Shown one piece after another: positions 47,846-56,550 of a DNA stretch of 64,000 bases. Position numbers and translations under genes: made by a program. Every line of letters begins with the position of its first letter. Position 1 is the first letter of the stretch. The DNA lies in the NCBI RefSeq assembly GCF_004765785.1, contig NZ_SBIT01000009.1:1-64000 (forward strand), in the 5' to 3' direction. The notes under the pieces were generated by a model, which did not search any database, was not told the origin of the DNA, and worked only from the letters and a program-made list of their open reading frames with translations. This DNA is from Halorussus ruber (GTDB lineage Archaea; Halobacteriota; Halobacteria; Halobacteriales; Haladaptataceae).

Positions 47846-49189
47846 GTGCCAATACTTGACGAACTATCCGGTCACGAGTTCGAGGACGTAATGGAGGACG
47901 TGTTTCGAAACCTCGGCTACCAAAATGTGAGACAGTCGAAGAAAACGGGCGACGAGGGACGGGATATTCTGATGGAGGAGTTCATCGACGGGCGAAAACG
48001 CGGTGTCGTCGTCGAGTGCAAACACCAACAAAAAATCGGTCGCCCAGTCGTGCAGAAACTCCACTCTGCCGTCGCCACCTACGACTACGACGGTCCGAAA
48101 CGCGGAATTATCGTGACGACGGGGCGGTTCACCGACCAGGCAATCGAGTACGCCGACAAACTCCGGCGGAACGGGAACGAACACACCGTCGAACTCATGG
48201 ACGGGACTGACCTCCGAGAGATAGCGGACGAGGTGGGTCTCGACCTCTACAACGGCCGCATCGAGATTCTCTGCGAGCGAACACTTCGTCCCATCGACCC
48301 GTCGAGTAGCCTCGACGCTCCCGTGGAAGAAGCGTTCCAGTCGATTCAGAACTTCGATACCCGAAATCTCCCCGAGTTGGACTCGTCGGTCACTTTCAAA
48401 CCGGTCGTCTCGATTCAGGCGAGCGTAAACGCTGTTTTCGAGACGACGGTCGGCGTTATCAATCGGGTACACGAAAACGACCACTTCGTAGTTCGCGCCG
48501 AGCGCGGTCGGTCGTCGTTGTTGGATTCGTCGATAGCGAACCTCATCTCGAACGGACAACGACACACGGTCAAAATCGAGAACCCCCGGATTCAGCAGTC
48601 GTTCGACGACGTATCCGTCGAGCGGTTCGGGAAAACCGAGACTGAGTACAAAGACTGGGCAGTTCGCCGCCTCCAATCGAGGTACACCGAGACTGTAGAG
48701 TATACTGGTGATAACAACGTCACGTACACGAAAGAGTGTGAACCGAATCTGTCCGACATATCTGTCGAGTCGATTTCACCGGTCTATCTCCCTCGTATCG
48801 AATCAGAAGTGACGTTACAGAATTACTCCTATTCGCTTGAGTACTACGCCGCTGGACCATCTCGTGAAACTATCGAGAACGATATCAACGAGTGTGTCCA
48901 TTGCGGACGAAATTCGTGGACCGAGCATACCTACTGCGACAACTGCGGCAGTATCAACTGCCGACGACACGTCAAAACCGAGCGAGTAGAAGGGGAACCA
49001 GTCTGTACGGGATGCGCGATAACGGAGCGGTTCGCGTTCCGGAAAAAGTACTTCTACGACGAGGAGAATCTGGAGGAGTTCAGCGCAGAGTACGACGAGA
49101 TGGGACTGCACCAGAAAGCACTCGAAAACAAGCCGTTACTGGCGACTGCAATCCTCCTCGTCGTCGTGGGAGCATTCCTTCTCATCTGA
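47846..49189 (+). CDS. Mrr-type restriction endonuclease with zinc ribbon and membrane anchor
   Basis: This 447-residue protein has an unusual order of parts. Residues 1-115 are an Mrr/PD-(D/E)xK nuclease domain: FEDVMEDVFRNLGY, catalytic Asp40 in GDEGRD, Glu57-x-Lys59 in VVVECKHQQ, then a conserved Gln/Val helix. The middle (about 160-345) is beta-rich and unrecognised. Residues 348-395 hold a cluster of at least nine Cys/His in CxxC pairs (CVHCGRN, CDNCGS, CRRH, CTGC), a zinc ribbon or RING-like module. The end has one membrane segment (428-447). Base composition is more AT-rich than neighbours. It is a likely DNA-defence enzyme acting at the membrane. Confidence 0.85.
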   Translation: MPILDELSGHEFEDVMEDVFRNLGYQNVRQSKKTGDEGRDILMEEFIDGRKRGVVVECKHQQKIGRPVVQKLHSAVATYDYDGPKRGIIVTTGRFTDQAIEYADKLRRNGNEHTVELMDGTDLREIADEVGLDLYNGRIEILCERTLRPIDPSSSLDAPVEEAFQSIQNFDTRNLPELDSSVTFKPVVSIQASVNAVFETTVGVINRVHENDHFVVRAERGRSSLLDSSIANLISNGQRHTVKIENPRIQQSFDDVSVERFGKTETEYKDWAVRRLQSRYTETVEYTGDNNVTYTKECEPNLSDISVESISPVYLPRIESEVTLQNYSYSLEYYAAGPSRETIENDINECVHCGRNSWTEHTYCDNCGSINCRRHVKTERVEGEPVCTGCAITERFAFRKKYFYDEENLEEFSAEYDEMGLHQKALENKPLLATAILLVVVGAFLLI

Positions 49190-49209
49190 TTACGCTCCCC
49201 AAATACGAC

Positions 49210-50418
49210 TTATTGTTTCTCCTGTAGCACCGACCGGTCCAACCCCTCCACAGAGTCCTGCCCGGCCAGCGCCAGCGTCAGGTCCAAGTCCGCGAGGAAG
49301 TTCCGGACCACGTCCCGAACTCCGTCCTCGCCGTCGATTGCGAGGCCGTAGACGTAGGGTCGCCCGAGGAGGACCGCGTCGGCCCCCAGCGCCAAGGCCT
49401 TGATGGCGTCTGCCCCGCGGCGAATCCCGCTGTCGAACAGGAGCGCGAAGTCGTCGTCCTCGTCCTCCATCGCGCGCTCGTCTTCGACCGCTTCCACGAT
49501 TTCGGGGAGCGCCTCGATGGCCGAAATCGCGCCGTCTACCTGCCGACCGCCGTGGTTCGAGACGACGATGCCGTCCGCGCCCCGGCGGACCGCCTCGCGG
49601 GCGTCCTCGGGGTGGAGGAGGCCCTTCAAAATCAGGGGCAGGTCGGTCTGCTCTCGGACGAACTCGACCGTCTCCCAGTCCATCGAGAGGTCGCCGAACT
49701 GCTCGATAAACTCCCAGAGGGCGGTCGATTCGTCCTCCTCGGGCGGCGCGGAAAGCGTTTCGCGGAAGGCCGGGTCCGAGAGGTAGTTCGCCACCCCCTC
49801 GCCGTCGAGGAAGGGCAGGTAGGCGTTCTCCACGTCGCGCTCGCGCCACCCCATCGTCGGCGTGTCGAGGGTCATCACGACCGCCTCGTAGCCCGCTTGC
49901 TGGGCGCGTTCGAGGAAACTCGCGGTCACGTCCGGGTCCTTGCTCGGGTAGAGTTGGAACCACCCCGTGCCGTCGCCCAACTCGTCGGCCACGTCCTCCA
50001 TCGTGGCCGAGGCCGCGGAACTGGAGACGAAGGGGACCCCGACGTCGCTGGCGGCCCGGGCGCTGGCGAACTCTCCCGTCTCGTGGATGATTGACTGGAC
50101 GCCGATGGGCGCGAGGAGGACCGGCACGGGAATCTCCTCGCCGAGTACTTCGACCGAGAGGTCGCGCTCGGCGGTGTCCTGCAGCATCCGCGGGACGATG
50201 CGCCACCGCCGGAAGGCCTCGCGGTTCCGGTCGGCGGTGTCCTCGCCGCCCGCGCTCCCCGCGACGTAGGCGTAGGCCTCCTCGGAGAGGGCTTCGAGGG
50301 CCTCCTCGCGGAGTTCGTCGGGCGAAATCGGCATCTCGGGGCGCTGGTCGGCGAGCATCCCGCCAGCGTAAATTTCGCGCTGGCGATTCGGCCCGAAGGG
50401 TTCGGAGGAGTCGTCCAT
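49210..50418 (-). CDS. FMN-dependent alpha-hydroxy-acid oxidase/dehydrogenase
   Basis: This 402-residue TIM-barrel flavoenzyme is of the lactate oxidase, lactate monooxygenase and glycolate oxidase family. The active-site signature SNHGGRQVDG (near residue 283) contains the catalytic His. Other landmarks are PVPVLLAPIGVQSIIH, GTGWFQLYPSKDPDV, LILKGLLHPEDAREA (flavin Lys) and DSGIRRGADAIKALALGADA. The sequence is closest in style to lactate 2-monooxygenase (long insertion around residues 205-250). It is divergent from the D-lactate-type dehydrogenase gene, so the two probably handle the two stereoisomers. Confidence 0.88.
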   Translation of the reverse strand: MDDSSEPFGPNRQREIYAGGMLADQRPEMPISPDELREEALEALSEEAYAYVAGSAGGEDTADRNREAFRRWRIVPRMLQDTAERDLSVEVLGEEIPVPVLLAPIGVQSIIHETGEFASARAASDVGVPFVSSSAASATMEDVADELGDGTGWFQLYPSKDPDVTASFLERAQQAGYEAVVMTLDTPTMGWRERDVENAYLPFLDGEGVANYLSDPAFRETLSAPPEEDESTALWEFIEQFGDLSMDWETVEFVREQTDLPLILKGLLHPEDAREAVRRGADGIVVSNHGGRQVDGAISAIEALPEIVEAVEDERAMEDEDDDFALLFDSGIRRGADAIKALALGADAVLLGRPYVYGLAIDGEDGVRDVVRNFLADLDLTLALAGQDSVEGLDRSVLQEKQ

Positions 50419-50543
50419 ACGGGGTCGGTGGTCGTGCGGAGTGTTATAACTTGTCTAGGATGGAGAAGTTCGGTGTCGAGCGGCGGCGCGAAGAGGTTCC
50501 CCGAACGCACCACTTTTCGGCCTACCGTCCGTACCCCCGCGGT

Positions 50544-53500
50544 ATGGCTACGCACGACGCGGGAGACCCGGCCAGCGACCCGCAGGCGGAGTACGACTAC
50601 CGCTCGGAGGAGGTCGCGCGCTCGGGACTCGTCTCGGACCTCGGCGACCTCGTTGACGGCGACGTGCGGTTCGACAGCTACTCTCGACAGCTCTATGCGA
50701 CCGACGCCAGCGCCTACGAGGTGACGCCCATCGGGGTCGTCTTCCCGGAATCGACCGACGACGTGGCGGCGGTGATGGAGTACTGCGCCGACCGCGAGAT
50801 TCCGGTCCTGCCTCGCGGCGGGGGCACCAGCCTCGCCGGGCAGTCGGTCAACGAGGCCGTGATTCTGGACTTCACGCGGTACATGGATTCGGTCCTCGCA
50901 GTCGAACCCGAAGGCGAGAATCCCACCGCTCGCGCCCAACCCGGCGCGATTCTCGGCGAGTTGAATCAGGAACTCGCGCCCCACGGCCTGAAGTTCGCGC
51001 CGGACCCCGCGTGGGGCGACAAGTCGGCCTTGGGCGGGGCTATCGGCAACAACTCGACCGGGAGCCACTCGCTGAAGTACGGCAAGACCGACGCCTACGT
51101 CGAGGAGTGCGAGGTCGTCCTCGCCGACGGGACCGTGACGACCTTCGGCGAGATGGACCTCGCCGAACTCCGCGAGGAGGGCGACCCCGAGGGCGATTTA
51201 GAGTCCCGCATCTACGCCGAAGTCGCCCGCATCGTGGACGACGAGGCCGAGAAAATCGACGAGGTCTACCCGCAACTCAAGCGCAACGTCTCGGGGTACA
51301 ATCTAGACAGATTGGTCGATGAAGCAGAGCAGGGGACGGTCAACCTCGCCAGACTCCTCGCCGGGAGCGAGGGAACCCTCGCCATCGTCACCGAGGCGGA
51401 AGTCGGCCTCGAACCGGTCCCCGAGACCAAGTCGATGGCGCTGTTCGCCTACGAGGACCTGCTCGACGCGATGGAGGACGTCGCGCCCATTCTGGAACAC
51501 GACCCCTCCGCGGTCGAGGTGCTGGACGACGTTCTCATCGACCTCGCGCGTGACACCGAGGAGTTCGCCGACGTGGTCGAGATGCTCCCCGAGGGGACCG
51601 ACTCGGTCCTCCTCGTGGAGTTCTACGCCGAGAGCGACGAGGCGGGCAAGGAGAAAGTCCAGGCCCTCCGGGCGGACCGCGAGGGCGACCTCGCCTTCGC
51701 CGGGATGGAGGCCCACGACGACGCCGAGCGCGCCCGGTTCTGGAAGCTCCGGAAGTCCGGCCTCCCGATTCTGCTGTCTCGAACCTCGGACGCCAAGCAC
51801 ATCTCGTTCATCGAGGACGCCGCGGTCCCGCCCGAGAACCTGCCGGAGTACGTCGCCGACTTCCAGCAGGTCTTGGAGGACAACGACACCTTCGCCAGTT
51901 TCTACGCTCACGCCGGACCGGGGTGTCTCCACATCCGGCCCCTCGTGAACACCAAGTCCCCCGCGGGCGTCAACCAGATGGAGGCGATTGCCGACCAAGC
52001 CACCGACCTCGTGGTCGAGTACGGCGGGTCGGTCTCGGGCGAACACGGCGACGGTCGCGCCCGAACCCAGTGGAACCGCAAGCTCTACGGCGAGGAGGTC
52101 TGGGGAGTCTTCCGCGACCTCAAAACCGCCTTCGACCCCGACTGGCTCCTGAACCCGGGCAACGTCTGCGGCGACCACGACATGACCGAGAACCTCCGGT
52201 TCGACCCGGACTACGAGTTCTCGGCCGGGTTCGCCCCCGAGTTGAACTGGGAGAACGAGAACGGATTCGAAGGCATGGTCGAACTCTGCCACGGCTGCGG
52301 CGGCTGTCGCGGCGGTCAGGAGACCACCGGGGGCGTGATGTGCCCGACTTACCGCGCGGCCGACGAGGAGGTGACCTCGACCAGAGGCCGGGCGAACATG
52401 CTCCGGCAGGCGATGAGCGGCGACCTGCCGAAAAACGAGCAGTTCGACGTGGAGTTCATGAGCGAGGTCATGGACCTCTGCATCGGCTGCAAGGGATGCG
52501 CCCGCGACTGCCCCTCGGAGGTGGACATGGCGAAGCTCAAGGCCGAAATCGAACACGAGTACCACCAGCGCCACGGCGCGGGCCTCCGCGAGAGACTCTT
52601 CGCCAACGTCGGTACGCTCTCGAAGGTCGGGAGCGCGCTCGCGCCCCTCTCGAACTGGGCGAGCGAGGTTCCCGGCGCTCGGGACCTGATGGAGCGCACT
52701 CTCGGCATCGCCAGCGAGCGAAGCCTGCCGACCTTCCACCGCGAGACCCTGACCGACTGGTTCGAGGCGCGGGGCGGACCTCAGGTTTCGGCGGCCGAAG
52801 CCACCCGGAAAGTCGCGCTCTTCCCCGACACCTACACCGACTACAACCACCCCGAGGCGGGCAAGGCCGCGGTCCGCGTCCTCGAAGCCGCCGGGATTCA
52901 CGTCCGCATCCCGGCCGACGTGACCGACAGCGGGCGGCCCGCCCACTCGAAGGGTTTTCTAGACGAGTCGCGCGAGTGCGCGAGGACCAACGTCTCGGCG
53001 CTCGCGCCGAAGGTCCGAGACGGCTGGGACGTGGTGGTGGTCGAACCCTCCGACGCCGTAATGGTCCAGTCGGACTACCTCGACCTCCTCGGGGCGGAGG
53101 GGCCGGAGGCCAGTCGCTCGGGCGAGCAGTACACCGAACCCCGGACCGCCGACCCGGAAGCGGGGTTGGAAAACAGCGACTCCGATTCAGACCTCACCAC
53201 CGCCGCCGAGCGCGTCGCCGCCAACACCTACGGCGTCTGCGAGTACCTGAACACCTTCGAGTTCGACCTGCCGCTCTCCGCGCCCGACGAGACGCTGACC
53301 TACCACGGCCACTGCCACCAGAAGGCGACCAAGAAGGACACCCACGCCGCCAGCGTCCTCCGCGAGGCTGGATACGAGGTGGACGCCCTCGATTCGGGCT
53401 GTTGCGGCATGGCCGGGAGCTTCGGCTACGAGGCCGAACACTACTCGATGAGCCGGTCGATTGCGGAGATTCTGTTCGGCCAAATCGAGGAGAGCGACGG

Positions 53501-53621
53501 CGAGACGGTGGTCGCGCCGGGGGCTTCGTGCCGAGCGCAACTCGGCGACTGGGAGAAGCTTCGGGGCGAGCCTCCTCATCCCATCGAGAAGGTGGCCGAG
53601 GCGCTCGACCGGCGTCAGTAG
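50544..53621 (+). CDS. FAD/Fe-S D-lactate-type dehydrogenase (GlcD-GlpC fusion)
   Basis: This 1025-residue fusion has a vanillyl-alcohol-oxidase-type FAD domain (about 25-480: VTPIGVVFPESTDDVAAVME, PVLPRGGGTSLAGQS, GGAIGNNSTGSHSLKYGK). The C-terminal FAD-linked oxidase part ends around GGSVSGEHGDGRARTQW. Two ferredoxin-like clusters follow (CHGCGGCRG near residue 582 and CIGCKGCARDCP near residue 646). The Cys-Cys-Gly (CCG) part contains YHGHCHQKATKK and DSGCCGMAGSFGYE. Such enzymes oxidise D-lactate or glycolate and pass electrons to quinone at the membrane. I chose the ATG at 50544 (MATHDAGDPASDPQ). Confidence 0.9.
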   Translation: MATHDAGDPASDPQAEYDYRSEEVARSGLVSDLGDLVDGDVRFDSYSRQLYATDASAYEVTPIGVVFPESTDDVAAVMEYCADREIPVLPRGGGTSLAGQSVNEAVILDFTRYMDSVLAVEPEGENPTARAQPGAILGELNQELAPHGLKFAPDPAWGDKSALGGAIGNNSTGSHSLKYGKTDAYVEECEVVLADGTVTTFGEMDLAELREEGDPEGDLESRIYAEVARIVDDEAEKIDEVYPQLKRNVSGYNLDRLVDEAEQGTVNLARLLAGSEGTLAIVTEAEVGLEPVPETKSMALFAYEDLLDAMEDVAPILEHDPSAVEVLDDVLIDLARDTEEFADVVEMLPEGTDSVLLVEFYAESDEAGKEKVQALRADREGDLAFAGMEAHDDAERARFWKLRKSGLPILLSRTSDAKHISFIEDAAVPPENLPEYVADFQQVLEDNDTFASFYAHAGPGCLHIRPLVNTKSPAGVNQMEAIADQATDLVVEYGGSVSGEHGDGRARTQWNRKLYGEEVWGVFRDLKTAFDPDWLLNPGNVCGDHDMTENLRFDPDYEFSAGFAPELNWENENGFEGMVELCHGCGGCRGGQETTGGVMCPTYRAADEEVTSTRGRANMLRQAMSGDLPKNEQFDVEFMSEVMDLCIGCKGCARDCPSEVDMAKLKAEIEHEYHQRHGAGLRERLFANVGTLSKVGSALAPLSNWASEVPGARDLMERTLGIASERSLPTFHRETLTDWFEARGGPQVSAAEATRKVALFPDTYTDYNHPEAGKAAVRVLEAAGIHVRIPADVTDSGRPAHSKGFLDESRECARTNVSALAPKVRDGWDVVVVEPSDAVMVQSDYLDLLGAEGPEASRSGEQYTEPRTADPEAGLENSDSDSDLTTAAERVAANTYGVCEYLNTFEFDLPLSAPDETLTYHGHCHQKATKKDTHAASVLREAGYEVDALDSGCCGMAGSFGYEAEHYSMSRSIAEILFGQIEESDGETVVAPGASCRAQLGDWEKLRGEPPHPIEKVAEALDRRQ

Positions 53622-54889
53622 CCGAACGCGAGCAGCGACATTCCGCTCTGGAGGCCGCGCGTGACGTAGAGCGAACCGCCAGCCGCGACCGGCGGTTCGG
53701 CCGCGTAGTGGCGTAGCCGGTACTTCCAGTACGGCTCACCGCTCCCGGGGTTGACCGAGAGGAGCGCGGCGTGGAAGTCCTCGGCGACGTGCCGGTTTCG
53801 CTCGCCCGAGACGCAGACGTAGAGGGCGTCGCTCGTTCGAGTCGCCCGGTAGCAGACGTCCCTCGTGTCCAGCGTCCACTCCCGCTCGCCGTCGGCTCTG
53901 GAGAGGGCGGTGAGTCCGCTGCTGTCGTCCGGATTCTCGGACACGAAGACGCGTTCCGGGCCGACGCAGAGGTCCGTCCCCAGCAAGTAGTCGGGGGGCG
54001 AAATCGGCGTCCGCCACCGCCGCGCACCGGTCGCCGCGTCGAGGGCGTAGACGTACTTCTCGTTGGCGAGATACGCCGTGTCGCCCGCGACGACCGGCCC
54101 GCCGAAGGAGACGGCGTCGGTCTCCATCGACCAAACCGCCTCGCCGGTCTCCGCTTCGACGGCCCGAACTGTCGCCGACTGCGGCGGTTCCGTGGTGTCT
54201 CCGTCGTTTACGACGTAGACGACCCGACCGTCGGCAATCGCTGGCGAGTCGAGGACGGCCCGGCGGGGCGGAATCGGATTGCGCCAGCGCCGGTCGCCCG
54301 TCTCGGCGTCGAAACAGCACACGCCGTCGTAACAGCCGAGGACGACCAGTCCGTCCGCCGCGGCGGGCCTGGCGGTCGTCGAGACGCCGTCTCGACGCCA
54401 CGCCTCCCTGCCGGTCCGGGCGTCGAGCGCGAACAGCGACCCGTAGTCGGCGAGGTAGAACCGGCCCCGGTGGAACGAGAAGTCGTCGGTTCCCCACCCG
54501 TCGAGGCGGTCTTCCGTGGCCGCCACTCGCCTCGCGGTGCCGTCGGCCGGGTCGATTCTGAAGAGGACGACCTTCGTGTCCGACTTCCGGTGGCCGAACA
54601 GGCCGCGCTCCGGGACCTCCGCGACGACGTACGCCGACTCCCCGACGACGACGGGCCGGGAGACGTGTTCGTGAGGGCCGAACTCCCAGCGAACTTCTGA
54701 CGGAGCGCCCTCGGCGGACGGAACGTAGGCGGCGTGACCAGCGTCGCGTCCCGCCTGAACCCAGTCCGTCTCCGGGTCGGCGGCGACCGGCGGCGGTTGA
54801 CTGGCGAACGACGGGATTCCCGAGCAGCCGGCCGTGGCGGCCGCGCCGACGAGGCTCAGAAACGCCCTGCGAGTCCGGACCTCGGCCAT
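53615..54889 (-). CDS. PQQ/BamB-type beta-propeller lipoprotein
   Basis: This 424-residue protein has a Tat signal (VRTRRAFLSLVGAAATAG) and lipobox Cys22, and is anchored outside the membrane. The rest is a seven- or eight-bladed propeller of PQQ-like repeats with the motif A-x-D-x-x-T-G-x-x-x-W. Examples are LFALDARTGREAWRRDG, VCCFDAETGDRRWRNP, VRAVEAETGEAVWSMET and VYALDAATGARRWRTP. It lacks the PQQ-binding Trp/Glu of true dehydrogenases as far as I can see, so a scaffold role (BamB-like) is more probable. Its stop overlaps the end of the lactate dehydrogenase gene by 7 bases. Confidence 0.86.
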   Translation of the reverse strand: MAEVRTRRAFLSLVGAAATAGCSGIPSFASQPPPVAADPETDWVQAGRDAGHAAYVPSAEGAPSEVRWEFGPHEHVSRPVVVGESAYVVAEVPERGLFGHRKSDTKVVLFRIDPADGTARRVAATEDRLDGWGTDDFSFHRGRFYLADYGSLFALDARTGREAWRRDGVSTTARPAAADGLVVLGCYDGVCCFDAETGDRRWRNPIPPRRAVLDSPAIADGRVVYVVNDGDTTEPPQSATVRAVEAETGEAVWSMETDAVSFGGPVVAGDTAYLANEKYVYALDAATGARRWRTPISPPDYLLGTDLCVGPERVFVSENPDDSSGLTALSRADGEREWTLDTRDVCYRATRTSDALYVCVSGERNRHVAEDFHAALLSVNPGSGEPYWKYRLRHYAAEPPVAAGGSLYVTRGLQSGMSLLAFGY

Positions 54890-54941
54890 GGACGCACCAC
54901 GAGCGTCGGAACCAAAACGTTACTGTTCCGACGTGTCGCCT

Positions 54942-55682
54942 TCAGAACCCTGAGAACTTGTCCCGTCGGTAGATGTCCAACTCGCTCACGGTCGAGCCCT
55001 CCTGCTTCGCGGCGAACGCGATGGCCTCGGCGACCTCCTCGGGTTCGGTCACCTCGCCCTCCTCGAAGCGGTCGGCGAACGTCTCGCCGTAGGCCCCGCC
55101 GAACTCGGTCCGGACCTCGGAGGGGTTGACCACCGTGACCGCCACGCCGTCAGCGCCGACGTTGCCCTCGATGCTGTGGGCGAACCCCCGGACCCACCAC
55201 TTGCTCGCGGCGTAGATGGGATTGAACGGCCGGGGGTACTGCCCGGCGAAACTCCCGACGAAAATCAGGTTGCCCTCGCTCTCCGTGAGGTGGGGCACCG
55301 CGGCGCGGGTCGCGTAGAACACCCCGTCCACGTTGGTCTCCATCATGCGGTCGTAGTCGGCGGTCGTCATGCTCTCGACCGACTCCCCGCAGGCCATCCC
55401 GGCGTTGTTGACCAGCACGTCGAGGCCCCCGAACTCCGAGACGGTCTCGTCGACCATCTCCTCGACCGAGTCCTCGTTGCGGACGTTGGTCTGGACGGTG
55501 AGCGTCTCGGCGTCCCACTCGTTCTCGATTGTCTCGGCCGCGTCGGCCAGCGCCTTCTCGCGCCGCGCCGCCAGCGCGACCCGAGCGCCGTCGCGGGCCA
55601 GCGCGTGGGCCGTCGCCTCGCCGATGCCGGAACTCGCGCCCGTGACCAGTGCCGCCTTGCCGTCGAGTGGGTCGGTATCCAT
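54942..55682 (-). CDS. Short-chain dehydrogenase/reductase (SDR)
   Basis: This 246-residue classical SDR has the cofactor motif VTGASSGIGEATAHALARDG from about residue 13, an acidic/basic position favouring NADP (AARREKALAD), NNAGMACGESVESM and the catalytic Ser-Tyr-Lys in VGSFAGQYPRPFNPIYAASK. NPSEVRTEFGG at the end takes the place of the usual PGxxxT. I chose the ATG at 55682, because the upstream frame reads Thr/Arg-rich sequence. Reaction unknown; YdfG-like 3-hydroxy-acid dehydrogenase is a reasonable guess. Confidence 0.86.
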   Translation of the reverse strand: MDTDPLDGKAALVTGASSGIGEATAHALARDGARVALAARREKALADAAETIENEWDAETLTVQTNVRNEDSVEEMVDETVSEFGGLDVLVNNAGMACGESVESMTTADYDRMMETNVDGVFYATRAAVPHLTESEGNLIFVGSFAGQYPRPFNPIYAASKWWVRGFAHSIEGNVGADGVAVTVVNPSEVRTEFGGAYGETFADRFEEGEVTEPEEVAEAIAFAAKQEGSTVSELDIYRRDKFSGF

Positions 55683-55851
55683 ACCCGGACCTGCGACGGC
55701 TAGGGGGTTGGCTCTTTCGCCGGTCCCGGTGCGCGCCGGGCCGGAGGAGGAACGAGAATTACATACAATCGTTTTAGAAATACTTTGTTTGCCTAAAGAA
55801 TTGTATAGGTTTCTTAGCCCCGTTCGGACGGTCGCGCCGGTCACGCCGCGC

Positions 55852-56346
55852 TCAGGCCGACTCGCCGACGAGGAACGACCGGAGTTCGTCGGCGTATCGG
55901 TCGGGGCGGTCCTGTAGCACCCAGTGGTTGGCGTCGTCGATGCCGACGACCTCCGAGGAGTCGATGTCCTCGTCCAGTCGGTGCGCGGAGTCGATGGGTT
56001 GGAACTCGTCGTCCGCACCCCACAGCAGGAGGGCGTCGGCCGTCACCTCGCTCGGGTCGAGTTCGGTCGTGTGGTTGGTGTTGGTCGCGGCCGCGTCCCG
56101 GACGAGCGAGACCAGTCCCTCCTCGGAGTCCCACGGGGACTTCGTCCCCTCGACGAACTCCTCGCTCGGGTCGTCGGCCAGCGCGTCGGCGACGTCCCGC
56201 CAGAGGTACGACCACGTCGGGATGCCGTGGAGCAGAACCACCGGGTCGCCCTCCCCCTCGTCGTAGTAGGTCATTTCGAGGTCGTGGCCGTCGACCGTGA
56301 CTTCCTGACTCTCCTGTGCGTTCGTCCAGTCGTCGTGTCTCGTCAT
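55852..56346 (-). pseudogene. Alpha/beta hydrolase with the nucleophile region deleted
   Basis: The 164-residue frame starts like an alpha/beta hydrolase (VTVDGHDLEMTYYDEGEGDP, then PVVLLHGIPTWSYLWRDV with the oxyanion HG) and ends like one (LLLWGADDEFQPIDSAHRL with the acid, and DDANHWVLQDRPDRYA with the catalytic His). Family members have about 280-300 residues. Here the reading passes directly from WRDVADALADD to PSEEFVEGT, so about 120 residues with the G-x-S-x-G nucleophile elbow are missing in frame. The enzyme cannot work by the usual triad. I call it a pseudogene; a short non-enzymatic protein is the alternative. Confidence 0.65.
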
Positions 56347-56550
56347 CTCGAAGAGCAGGTTCCGTACGTCAATAGGCTCTGTTGCCCACCGTCGGAAGCG
56401 CGGGCGATTCGATGCGTCCCGTTACCGTCGGCTTTCCGGCTGGTGGTCGGTTAGACGCTCGCTGATGGGGGATACGTCGGGCGTCTGAGTATCTCACTCA
56501 CAGTTCGCCGCGACCCCGAGATTTAGGGGGCAGCGGTCGAACGAACAGAC

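Noticed and set aside
50091-50543. N-terminal 151-residue extension of the D-lactate-type dehydrogenase
   Set aside because: It overlaps the divergent lactate-oxidase gene and reads as Arg-rich shadow; the ATG at 50544 gives the expected haloarchaeal N-terminus.
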